A DNA stretch of 60,000 nt, taken from NCBI RefSeq assembly GCF_964355755.1, contig NC_092674.1, positions 20,798,001 to 20,858,000 of the forward strand. Reading direction: 5' to 3'. Under the pieces are notes generated by a model. The model was not told the DNA's origin. It did not search any database and saw only the letters and a program-made list of their open reading frames with translations. Positions 10,201 through 21,001 of this stretch are shown one piece after another. Within the stretch, counting starts at the first letter, position 1. Every line of letters starts with the position of its first letter. The stretch comes from Antedon mediterranea. Taxonomy: Eukaryota; Echinodermata; Crinoidea; Comatulida; Antedonidae. Made by a program: the position numbers and the translations under genes.

Positions 10201-11150
10201 ACGACACAGTCAGAGTAATAAGTCAGTAAAATTAAACAATAAACATTACACAAAAATATATTTTTTATTCTCGTGGGTCTAATCTTCCCATCTCGTGTTC
10301 ATATACGCGCATTTTTAAAGTTCCTTTGGGTACATGCATATTGTTTGATAATAAAATAGCAGAATTAAAAAATTACAGTACACAAATTATAGACATTTTT
10401 TATTCTTGTGGGTCTAAGCTTTCTTTGGGCTATGTCCAATTACTACTTAGTTTAATGTCTTGCCTAGCTGTCGATTAGCCTCGGACACATTTTGCATAGT
10501 GGCGTGTGTGTGTGAAGAAGAGTGCGCGAAGGCAATCACGTGAATTTACCTAGAATCCTAGGCCTACTGTAGAAAGAATCGTATCGCAGTTGTTCGTGTA
10601 ATCACTTCTTGTTGCTATACGCTGCGCTTGGGTGCACGCGGAACAACAAATTTAACTGATGAATTATTCATGTTTATTTTGTGACGTTTCATGAGGGGTC
10701 CCCAACTTATGTACGAAAAAAAAAATTGCAACCCGGGTGGCAACATGGATAGCCGAATGGCAACAGACTGAGTGGTAAATTGTCGATGGTGGCAATTGAC
10801 CTAGGTGGCAAAATGCCTAAGTTGACAAAATGTCGGGTTTAATTGAACGGTGCTGATGTTTGTTACCCCTTTGTTCACCTCGGTTCCTGTCGTAGATAGA
10901 CGATACCGTTTAGTGGCAGCTCGTTAAGAAGTTGTGACATGCTGCATACAGATTGTGAAGCGCAGCGTCATGATAGACTTGGAAAACCCGCTATAGAGCA
11001 ATTGTATAGGCCTACAATGCGACATCACCAACAGCTTCAACCTAAACTATGATGGAATGTTAACAACGCAACCAACACTTACCGTCCTGGTCTGGGGTCA
11101 GATTCAATTATAACAAATGAAAGAAATAACACGGGTAACAACTTCATCAT
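4180..11150 (-). CDS. secreted multi-EGF-domain protein gene, 6 exons seen, 3' end missing
   Basis: Exons in transcript order are 11083-11150, 6566-6672, 6177-6269, 5619-5741, 4747-4839 and 4180-4296, all with AG acceptors and GT donors. The first intron is phase 2 and the rest phase 1, so every joint keeps frame (about 200 residues seen). Exon 1 gives a 22-residue hydrophobic signal peptide. Exon 2 carries [13 protein letters not shown], like the end of an EMI-type Cys module. The next four exons each encode one EGF-like domain; those at 5619 and 4180 begin VNEC and look calcium-binding. The donor at 4174-4179 requires another exon, but leftwards there is only a minisatellite and the LTR element, so later exons lie beyond the window or are lost. 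The product should be extracellular. I cannot name an orthologue. Confidence 0.8.
4747..4839 (-). CDS. EGF-like domain exon
   Basis: A 93-bp phase 1-1 exon, six Cys in EGF spacing ([11 protein letters not shown] … [12 protein letters not shown]). GTAAGT donor, CTACTAG acceptor. Confidence 0.8.
4901..5521. mobile_element. CCTCCGCC-type inverted-repeat element
   Basis: The ends carry ACCTCCGCC (4901) and GGCGGAGGT (5484-5492), and TTATTTATT flanks both sides (4892-4900 and 5522-5530) as a probable 9-bp target duplication in low-complexity sequence. It contains a GT-rich run and a tRNA-like segment. It lies in an intron of the EGF gene and shows no coding capacity. Confidence 0.6.
5301..5369 (-). 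repeat. tRNA-derived SINE-like segment
   Basis: On the minus strand there is a perfect A box (TGGTGTAATGG, 5353-5363) and a near-consensus B box (GGTTCAAGTTCC, 5308-5319) at tRNA spacing, followed by a run of T. The stems do not all pair, so this is a tRNA-derived repeat or pseudogene and not a functional tRNA. Confidence 0.55.
5619..5741 (-). CDS. calcium-binding EGF domain exon
   Basis: A 123-bp phase 1-1 exon beginning [10 protein letters not shown], the calcium-binding EGF start, and ending …GDGQCE. GTAGTA donor, TTTGAAG acceptor. Confidence 0.8.
6177..6269 (-). CDS. EGF-like domain exon
   Basis: A 93-bp symmetric phase 1-1 exon with six Cys in EGF spacing (…[12 protein letters not shown]… to …GPLCD). 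GTGAGT donor and TTCTACAG acceptor. Confidence 0.8.
6566..6672 (-). CDS. EGF gene exon 2, EMI-like Cys segment
   Basis: This 107-bp exon starts phase 2 and ends phase 1 (GTAAGT donor). The translation is rich in aromatic residues and ends [15 protein letters not shown], a double-Cys plus Gly-Trp arrangement seen at the end of EMI-type domains that precede EGF repeats. Only half of such a domain is present, so the assignment is tentative. Confidence 0.65.
6673..9795. other. first-intron DNA without recognised genes
   Basis: This is AT-rich intron of the EGF gene. I see no exon with usable phases. The only clear structure is an imperfect tandem duplication of roughly 60 bp at 8726-8853, around the words CAGTAATAAAGTTTATTTG and GTACCCACACTCACAGTAA. 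Confidence 0.6.
9807..10728. mobile_element. fold-back element with long inverted repeats, possibly Mutator-like
   Basis: Imperfect inverted repeats of about 170 bp (9807-9970 and 10560-10728) start with CRATTTTTTTTTTCGTAC followed by ATAAGTTGGGG. Identical 11-bp direct repeats CAACCCGGGTG flank the element (9796-9806 and 10729-10739), a length within the Mutator range. No transposase is visible. The surrounding sequence contains degenerate GGGTGGCAA words. Confidence 0.75.
11083..11150 (-). CDS. signal-peptide exon of the EGF gene
   Basis: The exon reads [15 protein letters not shown] and ends RPG plus two bases at a GTAAGT donor (phase 2). It fits the phase-2 acceptor at 6673-6674 exactly. 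The Met-Met start is followed by Lys and a hydrophobic run, a normal signal peptide. A similar exon with the same ending phase occurs at 16498-16574 and again at 24983-25059. Confidence 0.7.
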
Positions 11151-11569
11151 CAAATTCTTCTTGAGTTGGTCCCTCGTAGGGAGCCAATTGTGGTGTCAAA
11201 TTGTTCACAATATATATGTTTATACTTGCCATAATGCAACATTTTTTTCAAAAAGTGACTGAAACCCATTTTTTCTGTACTTTTAACCTCTGACCTGTTT
11301 TTCTCATCTAAATAATGACATGCCAAAGATATTTTTATTAAATCTAATGGATTATACTGTTTGAAATATACAACGTGTGATTATTGCTTTGAAATCCTGT
11401 ACATAAAAGCCTATCGGGATGGATGGCAATAGTGAAGAAGAAGAATGGCCAGAAGTTATTGGACAACATAATACAGTGTTAATGTGTCACAAAAATTTGG
11501 TCTGCAGACGTGACCAACTTTAGATTTATTGAGTAATTTTCTCACATGGACCAATGCAAGGGACCCACA

Positions 11570-12560
11570 GTTCGATCGATATAATTCGATGACCAAGAGT
11601 ACCCAAAAGGTTAATTTGGGCAAATCGATATGTGTTCCTTAAGCTTTTTGCCATATGGGTGAATCCAATATAAGACAAGCAGTTTCATCCATGTATCTCC
11701 AATAAACGGCATGTATAGCTCATAGAGAATCTAGAAGTTACCATTGGTTCATTTTGGCAAATCCATATGGGTTCCTTAAGGATCGAGGGTGCACAGACAG
11801 GATTTTCCCATGGCTTAATCTTGGAACCCCTATAGTTTTAGTTACGCGATATATTTCTAATACAGGGCCTTATGTAGCAAAATGCATTGATCCGATACAG
11901 GGGCCAAATGTAGAACTGAAAATACAGTAAATGACCTGCTGTGTTTTATTTTAGGCACTCCATATGGGTTCCTTAAGGATCGAGAGTGTACAGCCAGCTT
12001 TATTCCATGGGCCTGTCTATATGAACCCATATTGTCACCCCTTATATTTCCATTATGGGGCTTAATGTTCATCCATGGAGGACCGGCCCTTGTGTAATTT
12101 GGGCAAATCCATAAATGTTCCTCAAGGATCGAGGGTGCACATGGAGATTTATTCCATGAAAATATCTCTATGAACCCACATTTTCACCGCACATACAGTA
12201 TTTCTAATATAGGGTCTCGTGTAGCCTCACATATAGAAGGATCCGGGTTCATTTGGGAAAATCCACAAATGTTCTTTAAAGATCAAGGGTGCACATTTAG
12301 TTTTATTCCATAGTTCATCTATGAACTATTTACCCCATATTAATTTCTAATACAGGGCCTTATGTAGCACAAAAGAGTCCTTAGAGGGTTCATTCGGGTA
12401 AATCCATATGGGTTATTTTAGAATCTTTTTCCTGTATGGGCCAGCCTATTTCCATTACAGAGCCAGTATGGCACATAGAGAACAGAAAAGATCCAATCCC
12501 ATATGGCGTGAGATTATTCGGGAAAACTTTATAGGTTCCTTAATATGTAGAAGGCATCCT
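11570..12560. repeat. degenerate tandem repeat, 130-200-bp period
   Basis: The core CCATATGGGTTCCTTAAGG or a variant recurs near 11628, 11759, 11956, 12104, 12260 and 12400. It is followed each time by GATCGAGGGTGCAC-like and ATTCCATG-like words. The spacing varies (131-197), so the array is old and has suffered indels. No coding sense. Confidence 0.75.
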
Positions 12561-12834
12561 TTCCTGTACATAATTATTTTCGATGTGGGCTTTTCATACA
12601 GTACCAAAGTGTTACAATCAATACCCACCCAATACAACTCCCACCCCCTCCCACTTTGAATTAAAATCCATCAATGGGTTCTATGTATAGTATTTCAAAG
12701 TCACTAATCACACAAGTTCAAACATTATAATTCATTAGAGTGAATATAAGTACGGTATATAAGATCTATTATTATAAACAATGTGCGCCTTCCCAACTGG
12801 TCAAATGGTAATACACAAAAAATACATGTTCCGG

Positions 12835-15352
12835 TCACTTTTGGAAAAAATGTTGCACTATGACAAGTATACTTACTAACGTTACTCCTATGAAGGTTCT
12901 CCAGATGGTTCTATCTGTCATGGTTGTTGAAAGCTCTTCTGCTTTAAGTCCAGTGTCCTTAATTAGAGTGTCTAGGTAGGAGGTTGTAGGACGCCCTGGA
13001 TTCCGATGTCCATGTTGTGGTCTCCGTAGAATGAGGTTTGAGATGATTTCCTCTCTGCTTCGGAAACAGTGCCCCGCAAATCTCAATCGTCTCTCTTTGA
13101 TTTTCTCTGAGATAGGAGGGCGATCACCATATAGCTCTTTGTTGGTCAACCTTTCTTTCCAGCTGATATTGAAAGCAAATCTCAGCATCCTGGTGTAGCA
13201 ACCATCAAGTGATTTCCAGATTTGTCTGGTAATTGTCCAGGTTTCTGATCCATAAAGGAGTACACTTTCAACTGTAGCTTGGAACAAGCGTTGTTTGATC
13301 TTCCTTGGTAGATTTGACTTCCATATTTTGGAAAGGACATTGGAGGATTTCCAGGCAAGTGCCTTGCGTACATTGATATCATGCTGGGTACTACCAATCC
13401 ATGACCCGAGATTGGTCACAGATTCGTTGGTCACAGACTGTCGTCAATGATGAATAATTCAGCATTCTGGTCTTGGTTGAAGAGAATGCACTTTGTTTTG
13501 CTAGCATGAGTAAGTCCAATATCATCCGCAAAGTCAAGGTCTGTTACTAACTTTGGCCCAATTCTACGGGTTTGCCGAGGTTTGATAGTAAACCTCAGTT
13601 CTTCGTCCCTACCACAGGTGGCTGTCCTGAGGCAGTAGTCCAGGGTTATTATAAATAAATACGGGGCAAGAGTATCTTCCTGTAGTACACTAGCAAGGAT
13701 TTGAAAAAGCTTGGTCTCGCCATCAGGGGTAATGAATTTGGCTTGTGTGTTGCAGTATGTGTCTTCAATGGCATCAATGATGATTTTTTGGGTGTATTTT
13801 CAGCATCTTTCCTCTGTGTATGGTATCGAATATCTTCTTGAAGTCTATGAAGGTAATAACAGCACTGAGATTATTGGAAGTAATTTCTTCAATGATCCGT
13901 CGAAGGGCTAGAATATGTGATACAGTTGATCTGCCCTTCCTGAATCAATTTTGATTTGTCCTCAGTAGATTATCAATGTGTTTTCTAAGCCTCTTTAAGA
14001 TCATCCTGTTTAGACAGATGCCTCTATAGTTGCCAGCCTGACTTAGGTCTCCTGATTTTGGCACAGGGATTAGATTTAGTACAGACCACTGGTCAGGTTT
14101 CTGTCTCTCTATTAATGTCCTATTGCAAAACTCAAGGATGATGTCATCCATGTCACATTTGGCAAGAAGTTCTGGGGGGATGCAGTCATCTCCAACGCCT
14201 TTTCCATTCTTTATGGACTTTTTGGCTTTCTGGTAGGCCTACTCCTCATTATCAAACTCATCAAAGCTCTTCAAAGATTGGTGGTATTTCTTCATTTTCC
14301 TTTGTCACCATTGGTGGATTTCCTAACAGTTTCTTGATGTGAGTGTACCAATTCTCAATTCTTTCTCCCTTGGACTTTCCTTTCAGTTGTCCTCCTCTTG
14401 ACCATTTTTTCCCACTGACTTCATTTATTAATTTTCACGTCATTTTTCTGTATTTTTGGGAGCAATTTTTCAGCAGTTGCTTTGTTAGCTATTATCAGGT
14501 TTCCATATTTGGCAGTGGAGCTATTGTCCTCACATATATCACTGTAAGCTCAGTCTAATTTTGGTGTTCACAATCCTGTGATTAGATCCAGTAGACGCAA
14601 ACGAGTTATAAGCTTGTGAGTCCATCACGCTATTCAGCCACTTTCTCCTGGTCAAGATGTAGTCAAGTTGCACCTTATACCCACTCGGCAGTATGCAGGT
14701 CCAACGCTTAGATTCCTTCTTCTGAAATCTGATATTGGTTACAAAGAGTTTTCCACAGCAAAGTCATAAAGTAGTTTTCCCCGATCTCGCATTAAAGTCT
14801 CCTATTACTCCAAGGAAATTGTGAGGAGGGACATACTTTGTAGTAGTATTAAGTTCGCTGTAGAATTGTTCTACTTCTTCTTCGTCAGATGTAGTTGTAA
14901 GAGAGTATGCAGCGATGACAGTACTTTCTGGATTTCCACTAAATGTTGCTTTGATTATTCTTGTACTTTCACAGGTTATGGAGGTCAGTTCTTTGCAGAT
15001 GGGCTCAACAGAATTCCTACTCCCCCAACTGCAGCTCCAGCTCATCTGTGATGTGTTGAAATCCTTCAATGAGATTGTCATACCTTAGCTGTTCATCTGT
15101 ATACACTATCCTATGTTTCTGGATGCCAAGCACATCAATGTTATACTTCTGTGCAAGAATACACAGCTCTAGTTGCTTGTTCAGGCTTCTAATAGTTCTG
15201 GTGTTCAATGTTGCAATGTTCACAGTCTTCTTACATTTTAAAAGACTTGGTTTCCTGAAGCGTTTTCCTCTATCAGTTACTACCCGTCCATCTGGCTTTA
15301 AGGCACTAACGTCATAATTTTCACTATGTAGTGAGGGGGGTATCAGCACCAG
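12835..15352 (-). mobile_element. non-LTR retrotransposon, decayed, nearly full length
   Basis: Segments occur in order on the minus strand but in different frames. The apurinic-type endonuclease start lies at about 15245-14764 (NIATLNTRTIRS…, IDVLGIQKHR…, then GDFNARSG). Reverse transcriptase pieces lie at about 14151-13945 (LIPVPKSGDLSQAGNYRGI). The C-terminal region is at 13434-12835 (WKSNLPRKIKQRLF, SVLLYGSETWT, RRLRFAGHCFR, NPGRPTTSYLD). Stops and frameshifts separate the pieces, so it is inactive. The layout fits RTE/CR1-like elements of the type often misannotated as craniofacial development protein 2; I cannot place it more precisely. The segment left of 13741 is absent from the second copy at 21002. 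Confidence 0.8.
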
Positions 15353-15588
15353 CTAAATTGTCAGGGACTTTAACCCTGGTGTAATTAACCAACACTAACA
15401 ATATTTTCCCCCAGAGCTCCGTCAGTTAATGCAGCTGCGAAGCCAGACTATCCAGGTGGCACGCGGCTGAGCTATACTACTACTGCACTACATCTCAACC
15501 TTCTAGGACGTGGGGTTGGGTACTGTACGATAGACGATTAGGGACAGATAGATTGATGGAGTTGCCAATGTACCTAACATACGTTGAA

Positions 15589-15621
15589 GTTTACCACCCA
15601 AACAACAAGTTTGGGTGGTAA
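15589..15621. repeat. perfect hairpin
   Basis: TTTACCACCCAAAC and its exact reverse complement GTTTGGGTGGTAAA are separated by AACAA. The same hairpin is in the second duplicate near 22850-22882. Confidence 0.85.
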
Positions 15622-16497
15622 AGTATAAACATATATATTGTGAACAATTTGACACCAGAATTAGCTCCCTATGACAAATATTTATTAATGTATGTTATTA
15701 TAATATAGACTAAACTTATTAAATTATGTCAAAGGTCAATGACCACACTTTCGGTCATTTTCAAGCAATATCATCTGTTAAACAGTATATAAATGTATAT
15801 CTTGGTAACAATTTGTTCCTAGTGTAAGAGCTAATATAAACATAAAACATTGTGAACAATTTGACACCAAAATTATCTCACTACCTCCAGTATTCCAGAG
15901 ATATAGCATATCATGAAATAGCGGCAATTTTGTTTATGCTAATTATGCAAATTGCTCAATGCTGACAGCCGTCCAGTAAAAAAATTCTTCATATCGAGAA
16001 TCAAAATACATAAAAAAAAACTATAGAAAACATTGCAAGGTTAAATCCCTGGCTGTATTTTCATAGATGTTGGAAATTCCACTCCACAAAGACCTAGGCT
16101 ACGTCATTCTTTTTGACATTGGAATTTCACACTTTTTCCCATTACATTCAGATCACACACGAATATAGGACATTTACTGTAATCGGTAATTCACTCTTCC
16201 CTGCTGTAATTTAATTATAATTATACTGGTAATGTTTGGTGGATTTTTTATTTGCATATTTTATGTTTTTAATCGAGTCCACACCACGTAACCTAAAGTT
16301 ACTAATTATTGAGACGCGGAGATAATCATTTATATTAATCTTCAAGTCTTGTATTAATCCTGTTTTCTTTTGTTGTTAAATTATTTATTTTAATAAAAAA
16401 TTAATTAATCTTTAAATTGTAGGCCTACACTTTCAAAGGCATTTTCCTGCCGACAAGCGCCTTGAGGAGCATACAAAACACAATATTAATCACTTAC

Positions 16498-16574
16498 CGT
16501 CCTTGTCTTGGGACAGACTCAGTAGAATCAGCAAATAAAAGAAATAATAGTACAGGAAACAATAACTTCGTCAT
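16498..16574 (-). CDS. alternative or paralogous signal-peptide exon (copy 1)
   Basis: The 77-bp exon reads MTKLLFPVLLFLLFADS and ends PRQG plus two bases at a GTAAGT donor. Like the exon at 11083-11150 it ends in phase 2 with the same Arg-x-Gly-Arg context, so it could splice to the acceptor at 6673. No EGF exons of its own lie between it and 11150. It is either an alternative first exon of the EGF gene or an orphan first exon of a lost paralogue. Confidence 0.65.
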
Positions 16575-16731
16575 TCTGTAGCTCTTTGTGATAATTCTAG
16601 TGACGTTTTAATACAAGAGACTAGAGGCTCACTTACTTGTATTAGATTGAAGCTAACAATAACATGACGACGCATATTATTATTGTATATTGGAAATTCC
16701 CCAAGTCTTCGCATATCTGGGGCGGATCCAG

Positions 16732-19346
16732 TGGCCGTATTCACCAATCTCACTTAGGCTAAGGGAAATACTTACCCTTAAAATTTAAGAATTCCCTTAA
16801 CAAAGGGAAACACTTAAGGGGTATTCACAAATGAGTTAAGGGATTCACTTACCTAAGGAAAACACTTAATGTAAGGGTAAAACTTAAGGGTAAAAATAAT
16901 CATAAATATTCATGAGTTATCCCATTGTCCAATCACAGAGGATTTAATTCCCCTATGGTCCAATCACTTTCCTCTCTAAAACTAATTTGCATATTTAAAA
17001 AATGAGTAAGGGGTTGGGGGGACGGGGAGGATGAAGAGAAAAGTGTATAGACGATGGCAGTCAAAACAAAAACAAGTAGGCCTAAATGAATATTAAACCT
17101 AGACTAATTTGTATGAGGATCAAGAAAAATAGGTCTAGCCTAGATGCTACTCTAACAAACCAACATTCTGTGTAGGCCTAAACCTGTCTGTATTGAGTCA
17201 CATCCTAGGCTGGTTACTGGACAGACCAACAGGGGGCCTAGCTAGCGTCTCTACCTAGCCTACTAGAATGGGGCTAATTTCTATTACAACGAAATGGGAA
17301 GCCATCTTCCACAAAAATAATGGCAGTCAAAACAAAACAAATAAATCAATATATAGGCATAGACTAATTTGTATGGGTGGGGATCAGCAGAAAAAGGTCT
17401 AGATGCTACTCAAACCAAACATGAATCCTAGGCCGGTTAGTGGGCAGACCAACAGGGGGCCTAGCATCTCTACCTAGCCTAGACTGGGGCCATCTACAAG
17501 TAGGCATAGTACTCGCACATACAGAATCGTCAGCACAACCAAGGTACTGAATAGTTAAGGGAACTTTTAAGGGACCTCTGAGGTCCCTTAAAAGTTAAGG
17601 GGAAAATAGACCAAGTTAAGGGTTAAATAGACCAAGTTAAGGGTAATTCCCTTAACCTTAAACCCTTTGTGAATACCACTTAAGTGAAACCCTTAATATT
17701 TTCTTGATTTAAGGGAAATCCTTAGGATTTAAGGCAGGGGTGGCGCCAGGATCTTCCCGACGCGGGGGCTACATTCCCCGACGAGGGGGCTATGCGAGCG
17801 AAGCGAGCATCACTAGGCTGAGGACCAGGGGCCGCCAAGGGCCCCCGGTGGGGGTCCAGGGGGCGAAGCCCCCGGAAGCAACGCGTTCTAGCGTCATTTG
17901 AGGTCTTTTTAATCAGATTTAGGGTAGCCATTTTTTCCATTTTTTATAATGCATAAATAAAATACTGCGTGCAAAAAAACGATGCGCGATTACTGTTTCA
18001 ATCCATATTTTTCAATTTAAAAAATAAAAGTTCAAAGAAAATTTAGAAAAATAGAGTTGGAGGTCCCGGAAATTGGACTTATTATACTTCAAAACATGAA
18101 ACAAAATATATAAGTCCCTATCATGGTTGTGACTGAGCTAAGAAATGTTTGAAAAATAGAGATGTTAGGTCCCGGAAAATGCACTTCTTGTACTTCGAAA
18201 TATGACCAGCTTTATTGTTGGGGCTGAGCTAAGAAAATGTTTAAAACTAGAGCTGCAGGTCTTCAAAAAATTGCATTTTATACTTTGGAAACATCAGGCC
18301 TAGAAGCTTAAAAAACGCAAGCGTAGACCTTTTTTAGTCGGGGAAATAAGTTTATTCCTCCCAAGTGTATGCGTGCGTACCATCTGGACTTCCGAGTGGT
18401 GAGAAATTCATGACATACAGGACATTGAAAATGTAATAACTTAGCTATAATAAGATGTTGGCTAAGCGAAAATGGCATGTTTTTTTATTTAGTAATGGAT
18501 GAAAAATTTATTTTAGGTGCCCCACGGTACAGAAGGTTACTTGTAAATTAAAAAATTGGTGAACATACGAACAATTAACATAATTCGTTTTTGCTGTGTG
18601 TAGCGTACGTCGACGCAGTACACGACGTAACCGTCGGTAAACTTCGCCTGGAAAATAACTACAGTACACTTTTTGGTCCCTGAATGGAACATGATATCAC
18701 GCGTCTCGACCCAACGTTGAACGATTCGTACAAAGGGATACCGCCAGAAAAGTGCGAACCTAGCTATTGTTTAGTAGTAAGTTAGATCGCTGGCAATAAT
18801 GAATGCATATAAAGTGCATAATATCACTCTGACGTACTCTCACGGTCAATGAAACGTCGCGGTTTTCTTGGCGCTGAAGCTAGAGCTACGAAGTGAACGC
18901 GAACGCTTTTTACTGTAGATTATATTCCCCGACAAAAAGTACCCGTGTTCCCTTCGGTAACCATCGGTAAACTTCGCCTGGAAAATAACTACATTACACA
19001 TTTTGGTCCCTGGATGGAACTTGATATCACGCGTCTCGACCCAACGTTGAACGATTCGTACAAAGGGATACCGCCAGACAAGTGCGTACCTAGCTAATGT
19101 TTAGTAGTAAGTTAGATCGCTGGCAATAATGAATGTCAATGGAACGTCGTGGTTTTCTAGGCGCTGAAGCTGTATGAAGTGAACGCGAACGTTTTTTTAC
19201 TGTATATTATTATTCCCCGACAAAAAGTACCCGTGTTCCCCGACGAGGGGGGCTAGGCTCCCCGTAGCCCCCCCCCCCCCCCCCGCTGGCGCCACCACTG
19301 ATTTAAGGGAAATATCTCACTTAAGTGTGATTGGTGAATACGGCCA
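16732..19346. mobile_element. Harbinger-like inverted-repeat element (copy 1), interrupted
   Basis: The ends are TGGCCGTATTCACCAATC and its complement. CAG is duplicated at 16729-16731 and 19347-19349, where the empty site at 44270-45898 has a single CAG. A 3-bp CWG target duplication and this kind of end suit PIF/Harbinger. The interior is rich in CTTAAGGG words and has no transposase. A hAT element interrupts it; without that it is about 1.05 kb. Confidence 0.7.
17735..19300. mobile_element. non-autonomous hAT element (copy 1)
   Basis: Inverted ends CAGGGGTGGCGCCAG and CAGTGGTGGCGCCAG (right end read on the minus strand) are flanked by exact 8-bp repeats ATTTAAGG (17727-17734 and 19301-19308), the hAT signature. 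Internally a unit of about 175 bp (from CGGTAAACTTCGCCTGG) is repeated at 18635 and 18965, and GAGGTCCCGGAAA-type units recur near 18060 and 18170. No transposase. Confidence 0.85.
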
Positions 19347-21001
19347 CAGACATTTTTGAGAAGGGGGGTCCGCCGATAAAAAGGGCACATCAGGTATTGA
19401 GTATTTGAGCCACAGCCCCCCCCCCCCCCCATGGTGGGGGTTGTGGCGAAGCGAATTTTGTCACAGGACACACTTAGATGGCCGGAAATGGCACTCTCGC
19501 ACGCAAAATCCATGATAAATGGCACCTTTCTAGTTCGCCGGAAATGACACTTTATTAGCAGGGATAACGATGCATTAAAAGTTGTTATTTTTCAACCAAT
19601 TTAAACATTATCTGTTTTGTTTCAATATTCCAATAAAGAAAGAATTACGAAAATCTGACTTGTAGTTTTCGAAATATAGGGTCTAAAAAATTGCCGAAAA
19701 TGATCGTTTTTAGCCACGAACGTTAACAAATTGCGCCATTTTTCACTAAAATAATTACATATAATTACGTTTTATAGTAATTTCTTTTATATATCAACAT
19801 TGGAAATATCAATAAAATATGTTATTAAATGTTTATAAAATATATAGAGTTGTTTATTTAACGGAATTCGTACAAATTCATTGCTCTAAATTTGTGTAGT
19901 ACCGTTCAGTACAGAGAGATCACGTGACTTCTTGGAACACGCGAGAGAAAACATTCCGCTGTGGGTGATTCGCGTCCACCAATCAAATAGCCAGAATCCA
20001 AAATCATTCAACCGTGAGCTCTGCCGATCGCGGGAAAGCTCAGCTTTGATTGGCTTACGATGACATCATATCACAAAATGGTGGTTTTGTAGTTGAGCCT
20101 CACGTAATTTTCACAAATATTGTTTCAAAAATGAAATAAATGAACCTTCTTTATGGTATGTGTGATTTTTCTTTAAAAGATTTGAATAATAAAGGCTTCA
20201 TATCGAGAAAAAAACATTTTGTTGGCACTTATAATAAATATTTCTCAGAGAAAAAGCACATGGCTTGTAGAACTATATTATCTTGGCGTAGGAAGACAAA
20301 CAAATCCCAGGTCATGAGAGGTTGAATAGTGAAGGACCGTTCGATGATTTTTTAGTAAATAATCTACCGCGTATGGTCGTACGCGCTAGATAGTACGATA
20401 TTTTAACTACATTTTTTACATGTTTGGTTGGATGTAATGGAAATAAAAAATAGTTGATCTGATGGAATGATATGTAAATAAACAAATACTCAAAAGAATT
20501 ATGTTTACAGTTCAATTATTTTCAGAATAATAATACATAAAAATGTGTTTACCAATGGACAAATAATCGCGTCAATGACATATCGCGCATGGTAACGTAC
20601 GCGGAGTTGAATCGTAAAAAGTTTACATGTACCCTCTGTAGTATGTGAAACGATCTATTTTTAGAAGTTTAAGTAGAGATCATCACGCGTCACCACCTCT
20701 CACGATGCTCTTTGATCGGCCGCCGTAACTTAACATCGCGCTCATTGTGATAAATTTCTGTTTTTATTTTTGGGGTTAGTGTAGCCTACTCTGTACACAC
20801 AAATATGTCACACGAATAAAATATTGAACCTCTAAAAAAAGGGCACCCTTAAAATTTAGGGGGGGGGGGTCCGGACCCCGTGGACCCCCCCTCTGAATCC
20901 GCCCCAGCATATACAACCCGGAAATGTTTTATTCTATGACAACTGATAATGTCTTTACCCTACAGGCTCTTCACGTGACTCCTCAATGCATGCACACAAT
21001 T

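Larger units (their letters stand above)
16717..20907. mobile_element. 5-bp-TSD DNA transposon, interrupted (copy 1)
   Basis: The terminal inverted repeats are CTGGGGCGGATCCAG at the left and its near complement CTGAATCCGCCCCAG at the right, flanked by CATAT on both sides (16712-16716 and 20908-20912). The Harbinger-like element has split it. The uninterrupted relative at 44270-45898 confirms the empty site. No transposase seen; superfamily unknown. Confidence 0.8.
13741..20991. repeat. tandem duplication, copy 1
   Basis: The 7251-bp segment runs from inside the non-LTR element (GCTTGTGTGTTGCAG) to CTCCTCAATGCAT. It is repeated in the same orientation at 21002-29505 with only scattered single-base and homopolymer differences, apart from one large insertion in copy 2 and a 27-bp length difference near the poly-C tract. 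Confidence 0.95.

Noticed and set aside
13711-15317. Forward frames over the non-LTR element
   Set aside because: Complement shadows of the endonuclease and RT segments on the minus strand.
17722-19525. Minus-strand frames rich in Pro, Gly and Arg around the poly-C tract
   Set aside because: They cross the ends of hAT and Harbinger-like elements and the homopolymer, and recur only because the segment is duplicated.
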